Shown: positions 18,624-26,583, numbered from the stretch's first letter. The stretch: DNA of 40,147 bases from CALAGJ01 sp964293305 (GCA_964293305.1 CAXYYO010000029.1:1-40147); one strand, 5' to 3'. Translations and numbers: made by a program. Notes: generated by a model not told the origin, from the letters alone.

Positions 18624-19006
18624 TCATGTACATCAAACCACACTTTGGTTTTATCATCAGGTGATGCATTGTAATTAATGGAAAGTTCTTCACCAACTTT
18701 TATATCTTTTACGGTGGTAATTGTAATCAGTTGGTGTTCAAAATCCATTTCATATTCACAGTTGCTATTGTATGAATGATTGTATAATGAAATATATCCT
18801 AAGGCCAAGCACCCTTTGCGATGGGATGAACCCCATTCAAATATATAATCATGCAGCTTAGTGCCTTCAATTGATTTGCGATCTTTTACTGAAAATTCAA
18901 TTACCGGAGATATTTCAATGATAGTTCCTGAAGATAAATCTGCAGTTGAAAATACGCCTCTCCCTTTCTGCCCAGATGGTGCAATAGTTAAACATGGTAA
19001 AATCAT
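18620..19006 (-). CDS. SET domain-containing protein (putative lysine methyltransferase)
   Basis: 128-residue stand-alone SET domain. The start is ATG 19006: a perfect TACATTTG box lies 38 bases upstream (19052-19045), whereas the longer frame to 19129 would run into the terminator of the preceding gene. Motifs: GQKGRGVFSTADLSSGTIIE (SET-N), YNHSYNSNCEYEMD (the NHS cofactor-binding and substrate motif, 75-88) and VGEELSINYN (SET-C, 104-113, with the catalytic-type Tyr). There are no pre- or post-SET Cys clusters. Bacterial members of this compact group are usually annotated only as SET domain proteins; the substrate is unknown, probably a protein lysine. No signal peptide, so cytosolic. Its 3' end overlaps folP convergently. 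Confidence 0.85.
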   Translation of the reverse strand: MILPCLTIAPSGQKGRGVFSTADLSSGTIIEISPVIEFSVKDRKSIEGTKLHDYIFEWGSSHRKGCLALGYISLYNHSYNSNCEYEMDFEHQLITITTVKDIKVGEELSINYNASPDDKTKVWFDVHD

Positions 19007-19044
19007 AATTGAAAAAATTGTGTAAACGGTAATTAATTGCTGGG

Positions 19045-19052
19045 CAAATGTA
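19045..19052 (-). promoter_or_regulatory. -7 box TACATTTG of the SET gene
   Basis: Minus-strand TACATTTG matches TAnnTTTG exactly and sits 38 bases before ATG 19006, supporting the short form of the protein. Confidence 0.6.
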
Positions 19053-19112
19053 TAGGCAGCATTAATACAATAAGCCTGTACATAAAACATTTGTACATCT
19101 TGGGTGCAGCGC

Positions 19113-19139
19113 AAAAAAAATCCGGGCATTACACCCGGA
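19113..19139 (-). terminator. Rho-independent terminator of the T9SS cargo gene
   Basis: TCCGGG (19121-19126) pairs with CCCGGA (19134-19139) over a 7-base loop; on the minus strand it is followed by eight T. It lies 22 bases past the stop codon of the upstream minus-strand gene and isolates that gene from the SET gene. Confidence 0.9.
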
Positions 19140-19161
19140 CCTTTTCTATGGCAAATATCTT

Positions 19162-20409
19162 TTAATCTACTACTATCTTTCCTGTATAAACAATTTCACT
19201 GTTACTTCCAATCACTTTTAAAACATAATTACCGTTTAAAATATTACTGGTAAGCGCAATACTTTCTGTTTGATGCGGAACTATATTCATTCTTTTTTCC
19301 ATCAATGATCTGCCATTCATATCAGTAAGTTGAACAATAAAATTTTCTCCAGATATATTGTTAAACTCTATTGTGAAAATTCTGTTTTGAACAGGATTTG
19401 GCCACACATTAATCAAGGCATTTCCCTTTGTAGATGATTCTTCTGATACGATGTATTGATTATCTCTGTTATTATTTGCATTTAAAAAATTACTACTGGC
19501 AAGGTCCGACATATTATACTGTTCAACTATTTTCTCAGCATTAATTTTTGTTGCTTCAAAAGTATTTAGGTTAACAGTATATAAACCTTGTGATGCGTTG
19601 GCACATGCCAATACTACTTTTCCATTTTCATTTACAGCTGTGGCATTTACGCTGAAAGATGCAGGCAAGTTCTTGATGGTACCTAAATAATTTGTAACCA
19701 TTGTAGCAGGGTTGATTTGATATACCTTGCCCTTCATTGTAAAAAGATAGAGTGTGCCATTTGCATCACTTATCATGTCACCGCCCCATCCGAAACTTGC
19801 ATTGTGTACGGAATTATTTGTATTGTTTTCACCATCTTTTAAACTGCCTAAATCTTTGATAGCTATTTTTTCTCCGGTAGTAAAACGTACCAAGTGCTCA
19901 CCATCATTTGTAAGCGCATAACCAAATCCATTGGCACTCATGGTCATTCTTGTAAAAACTGATCCCTCACCGCTTTGAGGTTCAAAATTCCTTAAAACCT
20001 GATCTCTCACAATATAATTCTTGGCCACTCCATTTTTTATTTGAAAATAGGCCAGCTGACTTCCTTTCATTGTAGTATAGTATAGCCTGCTGTTTCTTTC
20101 ATCAAATGCAGCAGCAGCTACCATCTCTTCATTCAGATTGTAAAGTGATTCAAGCTTGGTGCCTGTGTTGATATTGTCTGTAACGGCAATAGCATTGCCC
20201 GTGAGGGCATCATATCTAATATCATTTTGTGTAGGAGAATAAATGGTTTGTATTGTATTGCCGGAGTTGAGATCGATTTCTCTAAAAGCAACCCAGTTAA
20301 CGCTTTCAGGTCTTTCCCCTGTAATGGCATAAGCTTTTCTACTTTGAGCGTGGATACTAATTTGAGAGAGTAGTGTTACTACAGATAGGAGTAAAATTTT
20401 TTGTTTCAT
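19162..20409 (-). CDS. Secreted protein with T9SS type A sorting domain
   Basis: 415 residues. The signal peptide is MKQKILLLSVVTLLSQISIHAQ. The central part (about 25-320) has repeating strand pairs with NGxGYALTNDGEHLVRF, GTLYLFTMKGKVYQIN and GLYTVNLNTFEATKI, suggestive of a beta-propeller of the kind found in quinoprotein-like or SMP-30-like folds; no catalytic residues can be named. The C-terminal 80 residues are a type A sorting domain: INVWPNPVQNRIFTIEF, LTDMNGRSLMEKRM, and the end GNYVLKVIGSNSEIVYTGKIVV. That domain directs passage through the type IX secretion pore and attachment to the surface or release. The gene has its own terminator and appears monocistronic. Role unknown. Confidence 0.85.
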   Translation of the reverse strand: MKQKILLLSVVTLLSQISIHAQSRKAYAITGERPESVNWVAFREIDLNSGNTIQTIYSPTQNDIRYDALTGNAIAVTDNINTGTKLESLYNLNEEMVAAAAFDERNSRLYYTTMKGSQLAYFQIKNGVAKNYIVRDQVLRNFEPQSGEGSVFTRMTMSANGFGYALTNDGEHLVRFTTGEKIAIKDLGSLKDGENNTNNSVHNASFGWGGDMISDANGTLYLFTMKGKVYQINPATMVTNYLGTIKNLPASFSVNATAVNENGKVVLACANASQGLYTVNLNTFEATKINAEKIVEQYNMSDLASSNFLNANNNRDNQYIVSEESSTKGNALINVWPNPVQNRIFTIEFNNISGENFIVQLTDMNGRSLMEKRMNIVPHQTESIALTSNILNGNYVLKVIGSNSEIVYTGKIVVD

Positions 20410-20506
20410 CTGCTAAGATTTTATGATATAAAATTAAAACTTAAACCTGTGATATACATTATCACAATTGCAATATACAAATAACGGTTTGAAAAAAAAT
20501 TTTGTT

Positions 20507-21310
20507 TTATAAAAGGAGTTTTAATACAGCGGGTATACTACCATGTTGTATCAATAAATCTTTTATCAGATTGCGGTCCATATAGCCAGTTTTCTCAATA
20601 ATGATATTGATACTCCGTTCTCTTAACTTCTCATTAACTGGCATAAGGTGGATCATTTTATTGCCTTCTACATGACCAAGTTTTATCATTAAACTGGTGG
20701 AAATTGTATGTAGAACCATTTTCTGAGCGGTGCCAGCTTTCATTCTCGTACTACCTGTTACAAATTCAGGCCCTGTGGATATTTCTATGGGGAATGATGC
20801 AATTTTACTGATTGGCGTATCCATATTAGCCGTTATACATCCTGTAATAAAACCTTGATTTTTGCAATATTGTATGGCTTCATACACAAAATTATTATGC
20901 CCCCCTGCGGTGATGCCCAGCACAAAATCATTGGAGCAAATATTGATTTTTTTTAATGCTTCAATACCAGCAAGTTTATCATCCTCTGCATTTTCTACTG
21001 GGTTTTTTATTGCAGCATCTCCACCGGCGATGATGCCTATTACGGAATCCGGTTGAACACCAAAAGTGGGAGGACATTCACTGGCATCCAATATTCCCAG
21101 CCGCCCACTGGTACCCGCTCCAATATATACAAGCCTTCCACCCTGCTGCATACAGTTAAATGCGGCATCAATTAATTGTGTAATTTGTGGTATAGCTCGC
21201 CGAACGGCAGCCGCTACTTTTTCGTCTTCTTTATTGATAGATTCAACCAAGTCCAGGGTGCTCATTTTGTCTAAATCATTATAAAAAGAGGCCTGTTCTG
21301 TTGGTTTCAT
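20507..21310 (-). CDS. murQ: N-acetylmuramic acid 6-phosphate etherase
   Basis: 267-residue SIS-domain lyase that cleaves the lactyl ether of MurNAc-6-phosphate to GlcNAc-6-phosphate and D-lactate in peptidoglycan recycling. Signatures: RLVYIGAGTSGRLGILDASECPPTFG (phosphosugar-binding loop and catalytic Glu), GIIAGGDAAIKNPVENAEDD, VLGITAGGHNNFVYEAI, and TGSTRMKAGTAQKMVL. The length is slightly short for the family but complete; it ends after the helical region IQHGSIPAVLKLLL. The start codon overlaps the stop of the upstream kinase in an ATGA arrangement, so the two are almost certainly translationally coupled. Cytosolic. Confidence 0.93.
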   Translation of the reverse strand: MKPTEQASFYNDLDKMSTLDLVESINKEDEKVAAAVRRAIPQITQLIDAAFNCMQQGGRLVYIGAGTSGRLGILDASECPPTFGVQPDSVIGIIAGGDAAIKNPVENAEDDKLAGIEALKKINICSNDFVLGITAGGHNNFVYEAIQYCKNQGFITGCITANMDTPISKIASFPIEISTGPEFVTGSTRMKAGTAQKMVLHTISTSLMIKLGHVEGNKMIHLMPVNEKLRERSINIIIEKTGYMDRNLIKDLLIQHGSIPAVLKLLL

Positions 21311-22161
21311 GATACTGGATTATTTATATGAAATTGTATTAATCCATCCATCGGTTTTTGTATTATCTTCTCGGGAAGCATGCTATAATTGTAAGCAATT
21401 TCTTTTATAGCGTCTCTAAAAAAATAGGCCACACTACCCGTAAAATGGATTGGATATTTTGTACTCTCTTTCATCTTACTTAGGTGCTGTGAAAAGAAAT
21501 CATTCAGTGCATCTTCAATAATATTTTCAATGAGATAATGACCCCTATGTTCTAATAAAAAATAGGCAAACCCTGCAAGAAAATGATTTGGTTTTTCAAG
21601 TGTATACACCCCCTGTAAAATATCCTGCTTGGACAGGGCGAATTGTTGATCAAAAGCTGCTTTAAGTGATGGGTCAAATATATTGTTCAAATAATATTGT
21701 ATCACTTTTTTCCCCATGTATGCACCACTACCTTCATCACCTAAAACATAGCCCAACCCTGGAAAGTTTACCGTAATTTTTTTGCCATTATAAAAGCAAC
21801 AATTTGACCCGGTACCTAAGATACAAACATTGCCTTTTTCATTGCCACATAATGATCTTGCAGCGCCTAAAATATCTGTATCGGCCTCAACAATCGCCTG
21901 TGGAAATACCGCTTTTAAAATTTTCTTGAGTAATGATTTGTTTTCTTTTAAACCCAATCCTGTACCATAAAAATAGATACACTCAGGACTTATATTTTTT
22001 AATTTTGGTAGTACTTTTTTTTGAATAACTGTCTTGATGGCATCAGCTGAAAGGAAGAAAGGACTAAGGCCTTCAGTAATAATTTTTTTTTGTTTGCCTT
22101 CGGCAATAAAACACCACTCGCATTTTGTACCACCACTATCTGCAATGAGTATATTTTTCAT
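21307..22161 (-). CDS. BadF/BadG/BcrA/BcrD-type amino-sugar kinase
   Basis: 284 residues from ATG 22161 (MKNILIADSGGTKCEWCF); an in-frame ATG at 22185 adds eight residues before the strand that normally begins the ASKHA fold. Phosphate-1 loop DSGGTKCEW, GTGSNCCFYNG (phosphate-2) and LGDEGSGAYMG are visible. BadF-type kinases include N-acetylglucosamine kinase and the MurNAc/GlcNAc kinase MurK. The 4-base overlap with murQ argues that this one supplies MurNAc-6-phosphate (or GlcNAc-6-phosphate) to the recycling pathway. No permease gene is adjacent, so import, if any, is encoded elsewhere. The exact sugar cannot be read from sequence alone. Confidence 0.85.
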   Translation of the reverse strand: MKNILIADSGGTKCEWCFIAEGKQKKIITEGLSPFFLSADAIKTVIQKKVLPKLKNISPECIYFYGTGLGLKENKSLLKKILKAVFPQAIVEADTDILGAARSLCGNEKGNVCILGTGSNCCFYNGKKITVNFPGLGYVLGDEGSGAYMGKKVIQYYLNNIFDPSLKAAFDQQFALSKQDILQGVYTLEKPNHFLAGFAYFLLEHRGHYLIENIIEDALNDFFSQHLSKMKESTKYPIHFTGSVAYFFRDAIKEIAYNYSMLPEKIIQKPMDGLIQFHINNPVS

Positions 22162-22186
22162 ATAAAAATGATGAAATAGTGCCATT

Positions 22187-22194
22187 TAGTTTTG
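22187..22194 (+). promoter_or_regulatory. TAGTTTTG, possible upstream -7 box of the hbd gene
   Basis: Exact match to TAnnTTTG about 120 bases upstream of the hbd start. A second exact match lies much closer, so this one is either an alternative promoter or chance. Confidence 0.3.
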
Positions 22195-22293
22195 TAGGCC
22201 CTGATTAATCAATTGCAAATTAATACTTATCTACCCATAACGAAATATGGTCAGATAAAAAAGGCTAAGAATTATCCGCCACATCCAAAACCC

Positions 22294-22301
22294 TATGTTT
22301 G
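22294..22301 (+). promoter_or_regulatory. -7 box TATGTTTG of the hbd gene
   Basis: Exact match to TAnnTTTG, 13 bases before ATG 22315. It lies inside the longest open frame (from 22213), which is the main reason for choosing the shorter start. Confidence 0.6.
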
Positions 22302-22314
22302 CAAAAATCCTTTT

Positions 22315-23166
22315 ATGCAGGTAAATAAAATTGTAGTATGTGGTGCAGGCACAATGGGCAGTGGCATTACACAGGTGGCTGCGCAAAGCGGATATGAAGT
22401 GGTACAGTATGACCTACAATTGGAAATGTTAGAAAAAAGTAGGCAGTCAATTAATAATCAATTAGGCAAGCTGGTGCAAAAAGACCTATTGAGCAATGAT
22501 AGTAAAGAAACAATGCTTAATAAGATACTTTTTACAAACAATTTAAACGATTGTGTGGGTGATGTAATTATAGAAGCCATTATTGAGAAGTTAGAAATTA
22601 AAACAAAACTTTTTCAGGACCTACAATCCATCAATAAGCCTACAACCATTTTTGCAACAAATACATCCAGTTTGTCCGTAAAGACCATTGCGCAGCAAAT
22701 GAAATATCCGGAAAAGTTAGCTGGCATGCATTTCTTCAATCCTGCGCCTTTGATGAAGTTAGTAGAAATAGTGAAAGTAGATTCTACTGATAGCAATACA
22801 ATTCAAACCTTGATGAGTCTGGCTACTACCATGAAAAAAGTACCTGTACTTTGCAAAGATGTGCCAGGATTTATTGTAAACAGGGTAGCCCGACCATACT
22901 ATTTAGAAGCCATGCACTTAGTTGAAAAAGGCTTAATAAATAATGTTTCTGATATCGATAACGTAATGGAATCATTTGGGTTTAAAATGGGGCCATTCAG
23001 GCTGATGGATTTAATTGGGATGGACATCAATTATGCCGTAAGTAATATAGTTTGGCAAGCACTCAATCATCCTGACAGATTAAAACCATCACCCATTCAA
23101 AAAGAAAAAGTAGATATGGGCCAATTGGGTCGAAAAACAGGCAGCGGTTTTTATCAGTATTCCTAA
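22315..23166 (+). CDS. hbd: 3-hydroxybutyryl-CoA dehydrogenase
   Basis: 283-residue NAD(P)-dependent 3-hydroxyacyl-CoA dehydrogenase of the short-chain (Hbd/PaaH) type. MQVNKIVVCGAGTMGSGITQ begins the Rossmann fold. IFATNTSSLSV, the catalytic His139 in GMHFFNPAPLMKLVEI, and FIVNRVARPYYLEAM are all present, as is FGFKMGPFRLMDLIGMD in the C-terminal helical domain. The family length (about 280) fits start 22315, which directly follows a TATGTTTG box, rather than 22213. It would interconvert 3-hydroxybutyryl-CoA and acetoacetyl-CoA in short-chain fatty acid, butyrate or phenylacetate metabolism; no thiolase or crotonase is nearby. The next gene begins at the base after its stop codon. Confidence 0.9.
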   Translation: MQVNKIVVCGAGTMGSGITQVAAQSGYEVVQYDLQLEMLEKSRQSINNQLGKLVQKDLLSNDSKETMLNKILFTNNLNDCVGDVIIEAIIEKLEIKTKLFQDLQSINKPTTIFATNTSSLSVKTIAQQMKYPEKLAGMHFFNPAPLMKLVEIVKVDSTDSNTIQTLMSLATTMKKVPVLCKDVPGFIVNRVARPYYLEAMHLVEKGLINNVSDIDNVMESFGFKMGPFRLMDLIGMDINYAVSNIVWQALNHPDRLKPSPIQKEKVDMGQLGRKTGSGFYQYS

Positions 23167-24147
23167 ATGAGTATGACAAGAAAAATTTTAGTTACCGGAG
23201 CTTCAGGCCTTGTGGGAAAACACCTCATACATGCATTATCAAAAAATAATCATGATATAATTGCGGGCTATCATTCACAGCATATCACAGACAATCTATT
23301 AGGAGTAGAATGGAAACATTGTGATATTTTAGATGTGGTAGAGCTAGCTGAATTGATGCAAGGAGTAGATACTGTTTTTCATTGCGCAGCTTCCGTATCT
23401 TTTCTTCCAGATGAAAAAAGAAAACTGTTTAAGACCAATGTTGCAGGCACTGCCAATGTAGTAAATGCATGTCTTGAAAATGGTGTTAAGAAATTAATAC
23501 ATGTTAGCTCTGTAGCTGCTTTAGGAAGAATAAGGGCAGGTCAAAACATTAACGAAACGATGTATTGGACTGCCGAAACGAGTAATAGCCTTTATGGTGA
23601 ATCTAAATTTTTAGCCGAGCAGGAAGTATGGCGTGGAATGGCGGAGGGAATAGCTATTGCCATTGTAAATCCAACAATCATACTGGGTGAATCAGATTGG
23701 AATAGTGGCTCCAGTGCAATCTTCAAATCTGTGTATAATGAATTTCCCTGGTACACAGAGGGAGTAACAGGCTTTGTAGACGTATATGATGTTGTAAAAG
23801 CTCTAATAGCAATAGATGAAGCAGGTATTACTGGTGAGCGTTTTATATTAAGCGCTGGCAATTTTTCTTATTTAGAGTTATTTACCAAGATTGCAAATGC
23901 TTTTAATAAAAAAGTTCCCCATAAAAAAGTAAGTCCATTCTTGGCCAATCTAATCTGGAGATGGGAATCTATAAAATATAAAATTACAGGCAAAAAACCT
24001 CTTCTAACCCGTGAAACCGCAAAAACAGCACAGGCAAAAAGCTATTTTGATAATTCAAAACTACTGAAGGCAATTCCAGCATTTAGATATACGCCAATTG
24101 AAGCATCTGTAAAACGTATTTGTGATCATAATACAAAGAGTATATAA
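23167..24147 (+). CDS. Extended SDR family NAD(P)-dependent oxidoreductase/epimerase
   Basis: 326 residues. The glycine motif TGASGLVGKHL is near the N-terminus, HCAASVSFLPDEKRK and the HVSSVAALGR segment follow, and the catalytic Tyr/Lys pair is in LYGESKFLAEQ. NPTIILGESDW and the overall pattern resemble the dihydroflavonol-4-reductase / 3beta-hydroxysteroid dehydrogenase branch of extended SDRs rather than sugar epimerases, although automatic pipelines usually call these NAD-dependent epimerase. The stop codon of hbd is followed immediately by this ATG, so the two are cotranscribed; an alternative ATG two codons in (23173, MTRKIL) is possible. The substrate is unknown. It converges on the terpenoid-like operon with a 22-base gap, which may or may not be meaningful. 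Confidence 0.85.
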   Translation: MSMTRKILVTGASGLVGKHLIHALSKNNHDIIAGYHSQHITDNLLGVEWKHCDILDVVELAELMQGVDTVFHCAASVSFLPDEKRKLFKTNVAGTANVVNACLENGVKKLIHVSSVAALGRIRAGQNINETMYWTAETSNSLYGESKFLAEQEVWRGMAEGIAIAIVNPTIILGESDWNSGSSAIFKSVYNEFPWYTEGVTGFVDVYDVVKALIAIDEAGITGERFILSAGNFSYLELFTKIANAFNKKVPHKKVSPFLANLIWRWESIKYKITGKKPLLTRETAKTAQAKSYFDNSKLLKAIPAFRYTPIEASVKRICDHNTKSI

Positions 24148-24169
24148 AAATTTCTAAGATTTCTTGGTA

Positions 24170-25330
24170 TTACTTCCTCCTCTTTTTCTCTACTAAATAT
24201 TCCAACCACAATACTTTATTATAAGCAGGGCAATAGAAATAGTAACTGATATAACTCCAATGTAAAAATATTTTCTTTAATGGTACGGGATAAGGAAATG
24301 CAGCCCTAGCTTGAAAAAAAATAAAGTTTTGCTGATTACTTTTTTCAAATTCAGTTATATCATGTAGGTCAATTTCAGGGGCCTGTGCTCCTAGCCGCAT
24401 TAATGCAGTACATAGTAAAATCTTATCCATTAAGTTAGTGGTGTGTTGTAATGCTGCTTGGGCATCTACAATCAATTGTTGCTTATATTGCTCTAGTTTT
24501 GGAATGGTGAATGCACCCATTAACCTACTGATGTGATAGATGAGAATAGATGATTTTACATAGTATGGAGAAATAAACAGGGGCGTTTTCAGATACAATT
24601 TCTCCTTCACCATTTGTGCCAATACATCAATAGTGGCACTATCCTGTAAGGTAAGTGGCAGCTCATTCTTAAAAACAAAATATAACAAATTACACTGCAC
24701 CCCAAAATCAAAATCAACAGGCATTTGACTGCCGAGATAGGTGCTGTAAGCGGCATATTGACTATATGCTTTTGGTACAGAGTGTATGCTTCTGCCTGGT
24801 GAACCATTGGCAAGTATTTCTAATCTTTTCTTTAGCTGTATTGCTTTAGCTTTATTGCTACTATCAGACATCAAAATCATTACACTATCATCTGCATCTT
24901 CTCCCTGTCCAAATACTGACTTTAAATATTTGAATATAATAGTATGTGGCATAATGGGCGCATCAGTAGGCCAAAATCCATAGTAGGGCTCACCATATTT
25001 ATTCTGGTAATACGGATAAGATTGCCTAGCATTTTTCAATATGCTGTCCACTATTTTTTGATCAGCTGATGGCAATCCGCTTTGCAAATTTTGCAAGGCA
25101 AATGCAGCTATTGATGTAAAGAAAACATTGTTGTCTGCACTATAGTTATGTGGGGCACCACCACATTCTCTGAAAGAGGGAAATAACCCTTTCAAAAAAT
25201 CTTTATCATCTGTTGATTGAATTTGCATGGAAGCAATATCCTCCAACAATGCATGTATCAATGAATCATGCTGGGATGATGCAATATTGCATATCAACAA
25301 ACCAATAAAGGTGAAAAGATTTTTAAGCAT
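24170..25330 (-). CDS. Signal-peptide protein with a DxDD motif; unrecognised, possibly an alpha/alpha-toroid (class II cyclase-like) protein
   Basis: 386 residues that I do not recognise as a characterised family. A signal peptide is likely (MLKNLFTFIGLLICNIASSQ). The rest looks mainly helical: FFTSIAAFALQNLQ, KIVDSILKNARQSYPYYQ, YGFWPTDAPIMPH, then GQGEDADDSVMILM (Asp145-Ala-Asp-Asp148), and later paired helices (ILIYHISRLMGAF, LMDKILLCTALMRLGAQ). DxDD followed by a small hydroxyl residue and hydrophobic positions is the general-acid motif of class II terpene cyclases, and YQNKYGEPYYGFW recalls a QW-type turn; helical-pair toroids also include non-terpene enzymes. The start overlaps the stop of the class I terpenoid-synthase-like gene (TGATG), so the two are translationally coupled. 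The signal peptide argues against ordinary cytosolic cyclisation. Function remains open. Confidence 0.75.
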   Translation of the reverse strand: MLKNLFTFIGLLICNIASSQHDSLIHALLEDIASMQIQSTDDKDFLKGLFPSFRECGGAPHNYSADNNVFFTSIAAFALQNLQSGLPSADQKIVDSILKNARQSYPYYQNKYGEPYYGFWPTDAPIMPHTIIFKYLKSVFGQGEDADDSVMILMSDSSNKAKAIQLKKRLEILANGSPGRSIHSVPKAYSQYAAYSTYLGSQMPVDFDFGVQCNLLYFVFKNELPLTLQDSATIDVLAQMVKEKLYLKTPLFISPYYVKSSILIYHISRLMGAFTIPKLEQYKQQLIVDAQAALQHTTNLMDKILLCTALMRLGAQAPEIDLHDITEFEKSNQQNFIFFQARAAFPYPVPLKKIFLHWSYISYYFYCPAYNKVLWLEYLVEKKRRK

Positions 25331-26316
25331 CAGCTTGCAGACATTTTAAAAACATAACGCAACCATTTGATAATATTTAAAGGTTTTTGCATGTCTGTAA
25401 TCAGCTCTTTACGAGTAAGTGTATCCATTTTTAATGCATTGCCTTTTTCCTTTTCCATCTGTATAAAATGGTCCAAAGCTACCAATCCACGAGATATGAT
25501 AAATTGCATTTTAATAATAAAAATGTCTTTTTCTTTTTTATTAAAATGTAGGTCTCTTATTTTTTTATTGCATTGTAAACATAGGTTGTAGTACGATTTT
25601 TTTAGTGCAGAAAAATTACTACACCTAGCAGGCAATGTCTGTATGCCATCCGGCAAATCTTTATGCAAGTCAAACAAATCATTAGCAAACTGCATTAGGC
25701 TTCCTACGTCAAATAAAGCAGCACGGAGCGCATCATCAGCAGCATGCATAACCTCATGATAAATGATAACACTGTAGCCGCCTTTACAAAAAGTAATCTG
25801 TGCAATTTCCTCATCAGGAATGTCCCCATCAAGTTGTTTTAAAGTTTCAATCTGTATTTCAAATACATTTTTTGCTGCCAATGTATATGCCGCCACATCT
25901 GGTACATGGTGCAGGAGAAAATCTTGTATTTCACATGCTACCTGTGCTGTAAAATGTGTGGCTTTGTACAGATGGGGAGTGTATGTAATAGTTCGTATAG
26001 ATGCTATATCAAGTTTATCAATATCAAAAAGATCATCACCCACTGGTGTAAGTATTCCAAATAGGCTTACTCTTTTTCTTTCATCTTCAGAAAGTGCTAT
26101 TTTGTACAATCTTTTGTAAGAGGCTGCAAGTACAGCTGGTATAAAAAGGCCATAGTAATTCAAAATTTTTTCTTTCTGACCTTCGTGAAATTGGCCATCA
26201 TACTTTTTTTCGAGGGTTTCTATATACGGTGCAAGAAATGCTGCATTATAGCGTCTTTGGGTTTGAATATCTTTCCATAATTCGCTTAGGGCCTGTATAT
26301 ATCTTATCACATTCAT
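25330..26316 (-). CDS. Class I terpenoid-synthase/isoprenoid-enzyme-like protein
   Basis: 328-residue all-helical protein without a signal peptide. It carries two metal-binding motifs in the order and spacing of class I terpenoid synthases and trans-prenyltransferase-fold enzymes: DDLFD (Asp94-Asp98, in TPVGDDLFDID) and NDLFDLHKD (Asn212-Asp220), which fits the NSE/DTE pattern N-D-L-x-(S/T/D)-x-x-x-(E/D). About 118 residues separate them, close to the usual distance. A helix-break-like KGGYSVIIYHEVMHAADD lies between. These motifs would bind three magnesium ions and a prenyl diphosphate. Some Bacteroidota proteins of this size are annotated only as class 1 isoprenoid biosynthesis enzyme. The substrate, and whether it cyclises, couples or hydrolyses, cannot be told. 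It is the first gene of a two-gene operon behind a perfect -7 box. Confidence 0.72.
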   Translation of the reverse strand: MNVIRYIQALSELWKDIQTQRRYNAAFLAPYIETLEKKYDGQFHEGQKEKILNYYGLFIPAVLAASYKRLYKIALSEDERKRVSLFGILTPVGDDLFDIDKLDIASIRTITYTPHLYKATHFTAQVACEIQDFLLHHVPDVAAYTLAAKNVFEIQIETLKQLDGDIPDEEIAQITFCKGGYSVIIYHEVMHAADDALRAALFDVGSLMQFANDLFDLHKDLPDGIQTLPARCSNFSALKKSYYNLCLQCNKKIRDLHFNKKEKDIFIIKMQFIISRGLVALDHFIQMEKEKGNALKMDTLTRKELITDMQKPLNIIKWLRYVFKMSAS

Positions 26317-26326
26317 TCAGTGCAGG

Positions 26327-26334
26327 CAAATATA
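26327..26334 (-). promoter_or_regulatory. -7 box TATATTTG of the terpenoid-like operon
   Basis: Minus-strand TATATTTG matches TAnnTTTG exactly and is 10 bases before ATG 26316, giving a very short leader. Confidence 0.65.
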
Positions 26335-26575
26335 GAATCAGGATGGATTCTTTGAATACTGATTTTGTGGTTTACTTTATATGGAAAAATGGTAAGCCAA
26401 GATTGATAACTGTTTCGGGATTAATTTTTGATGAAGAAAAACTGAACTGTTGTAAAATCAAAAAATTGCTCAAATACCTAAAGTAAGGAAGTTTTTGCTT
26501 TGAAATAAAATTCAAGTGCAAACTTGTGATATCATCGTATCATTAAAACAACTGTGGGGCATATACCGAGGCACT

Positions 26576-26583
26576 TACATTTG
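26576..26583 (+). promoter_or_regulatory. -7 box TACATTTG of tyrS
   Basis: Exact TAnnTTTG match, 13 bases before ATG 26597, inside the longer open frame; it decides the tyrS start. Confidence 0.65.

Noticed and set aside
19007..19129. Longer N-terminus for the SET-domain protein
   Set aside because: Would start inside the terminator of the preceding gene and upstream of a perfect TACATTTG box; the extra residues do not resemble a SET N-terminus.
26344..26486. 47-codon plus-strand open frame between the terpenoid-like operon and tyrS
   Set aside because: Short, overlaps the upstream side of the operon promoter region, no ribosome or promoter signal and no motif; a real small protein cannot be excluded but is not supported.
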